A stretch of 7,509 nt of DNA. It comes from Elusimicrobia bacterium RIFCSPLOWO2_01_FULL_64_13. GTDB lineage: Bacteria > Elusimicrobiota > Elusimicrobia > 2-02-FULL-39-32. Positions 7,427-7,509 of the stretch are shown here, piece after piece. Location: positions 1 through 7,509 of the forward strand of contig MGUT01000042.1 in NCBI GenBank assembly GCA_001800095.1. Direction: 5' to 3'. Position numbers and translations under genes: made by a program. The notes below the pieces were generated by a model that did no database searches, was not told where the DNA came from, and was given only the letters and a program-made list of their open reading frames with translations. Every line of letters starts with the position of its first letter. The first letter of the stretch is position 1.

Positions 7427-7509
7427 AACGATTCTCCAGATTTTTAAAATCCGCGCCCATCCTGCTGGTGGCTTCGGCCGCGATCGCGGCCGGTCCTGCC
7501 ATGGTGGAT
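7423..7509 (+). CDS. N-terminus of an exported protein (3'-partial)
   Basis: The reading frame opens at ATG 7423 and stays open for 29 codons to the window edge. It overlaps the preceding stop as ATGA and has a strong Shine-Dalgarno, AGGAGGT, nine bases upstream. The visible residues begin MKRFSRFLKS, a basic n-region, followed by a hydrophobic stretch (PILLVASAAIAAGPA). This is a typical signal peptide, with possible cleavage after AIA or GPA. The product is therefore probably periplasmic, outer-membrane or secreted. The mature protein is outside the window and the family cannot be recognised. Overlap with the PorV-like gene places it in the same operon, so a role in the same envelope or secretion process is likely but not shown. 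Confidence 0.75.
   Translation, partial: MKRFSRFLKSAPILLVASAAIAAGPAMVD

Overview
The window is one high-GC, densely packed stretch read entirely from the + strand. It holds three co-directional genes joined by two ATGA stop/start overlaps: the 3' part of a giant secreted repeat protein (3-6293, 5' end outside the window), a complete PorV/PorQ-type outer-membrane beta-barrel protein with a TPR-like tail (6290-7426), and the first 29 codons of a third exported protein (7423 to the edge). There is no intergenic DNA, and I see no promoter, terminator, RNA gene, mobile element or CRISPR array.

The giant protein is built of about 17 fibronectin type III (FN3)-like modules plus a partial one at the left edge. 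They form two higher-order repeats. The first is a three-module A-B-C unit of 276 residues (828 bp), present twice in full with partial copies on both sides. The second is a four-module D-E-F-G unit of about 430 residues, present twice; its second copy carries one extra FN3 module. After the repeats come an SbsA-like bacterial Ig domain, an unassigned beta-rich domain with a DxDxDGxxxD calcium-loop-like motif, and a C-terminal FlgD-Ig/type IX-like sorting domain ending in KTGKLMIVR. The visible 2096 residues contain no cysteine.

The layout suggests a secretion cassette. The giant protein would be a surface or released adhesin/matrix cargo with a type IX-like C-terminal signal. The coupled PorV-family barrel could be its outer-membrane partner, since PorV in the Bacteroidota type IX system carries CTD cargo. 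The third gene also begins with a signal peptide. No core type IX motor or translocon gene lies in the window, so the functional link is inferred.

GC-rich codon use, FN3 modules ending in STxTLA-type linkers, the 'FPVPF...ITFTGL' tail and an adjacent PorV-family gene together recall Elusimicrobiota or a related diderm candidate lineage. This rests on recall of family style, not on a database search, so the taxonomic call is only moderately confident.
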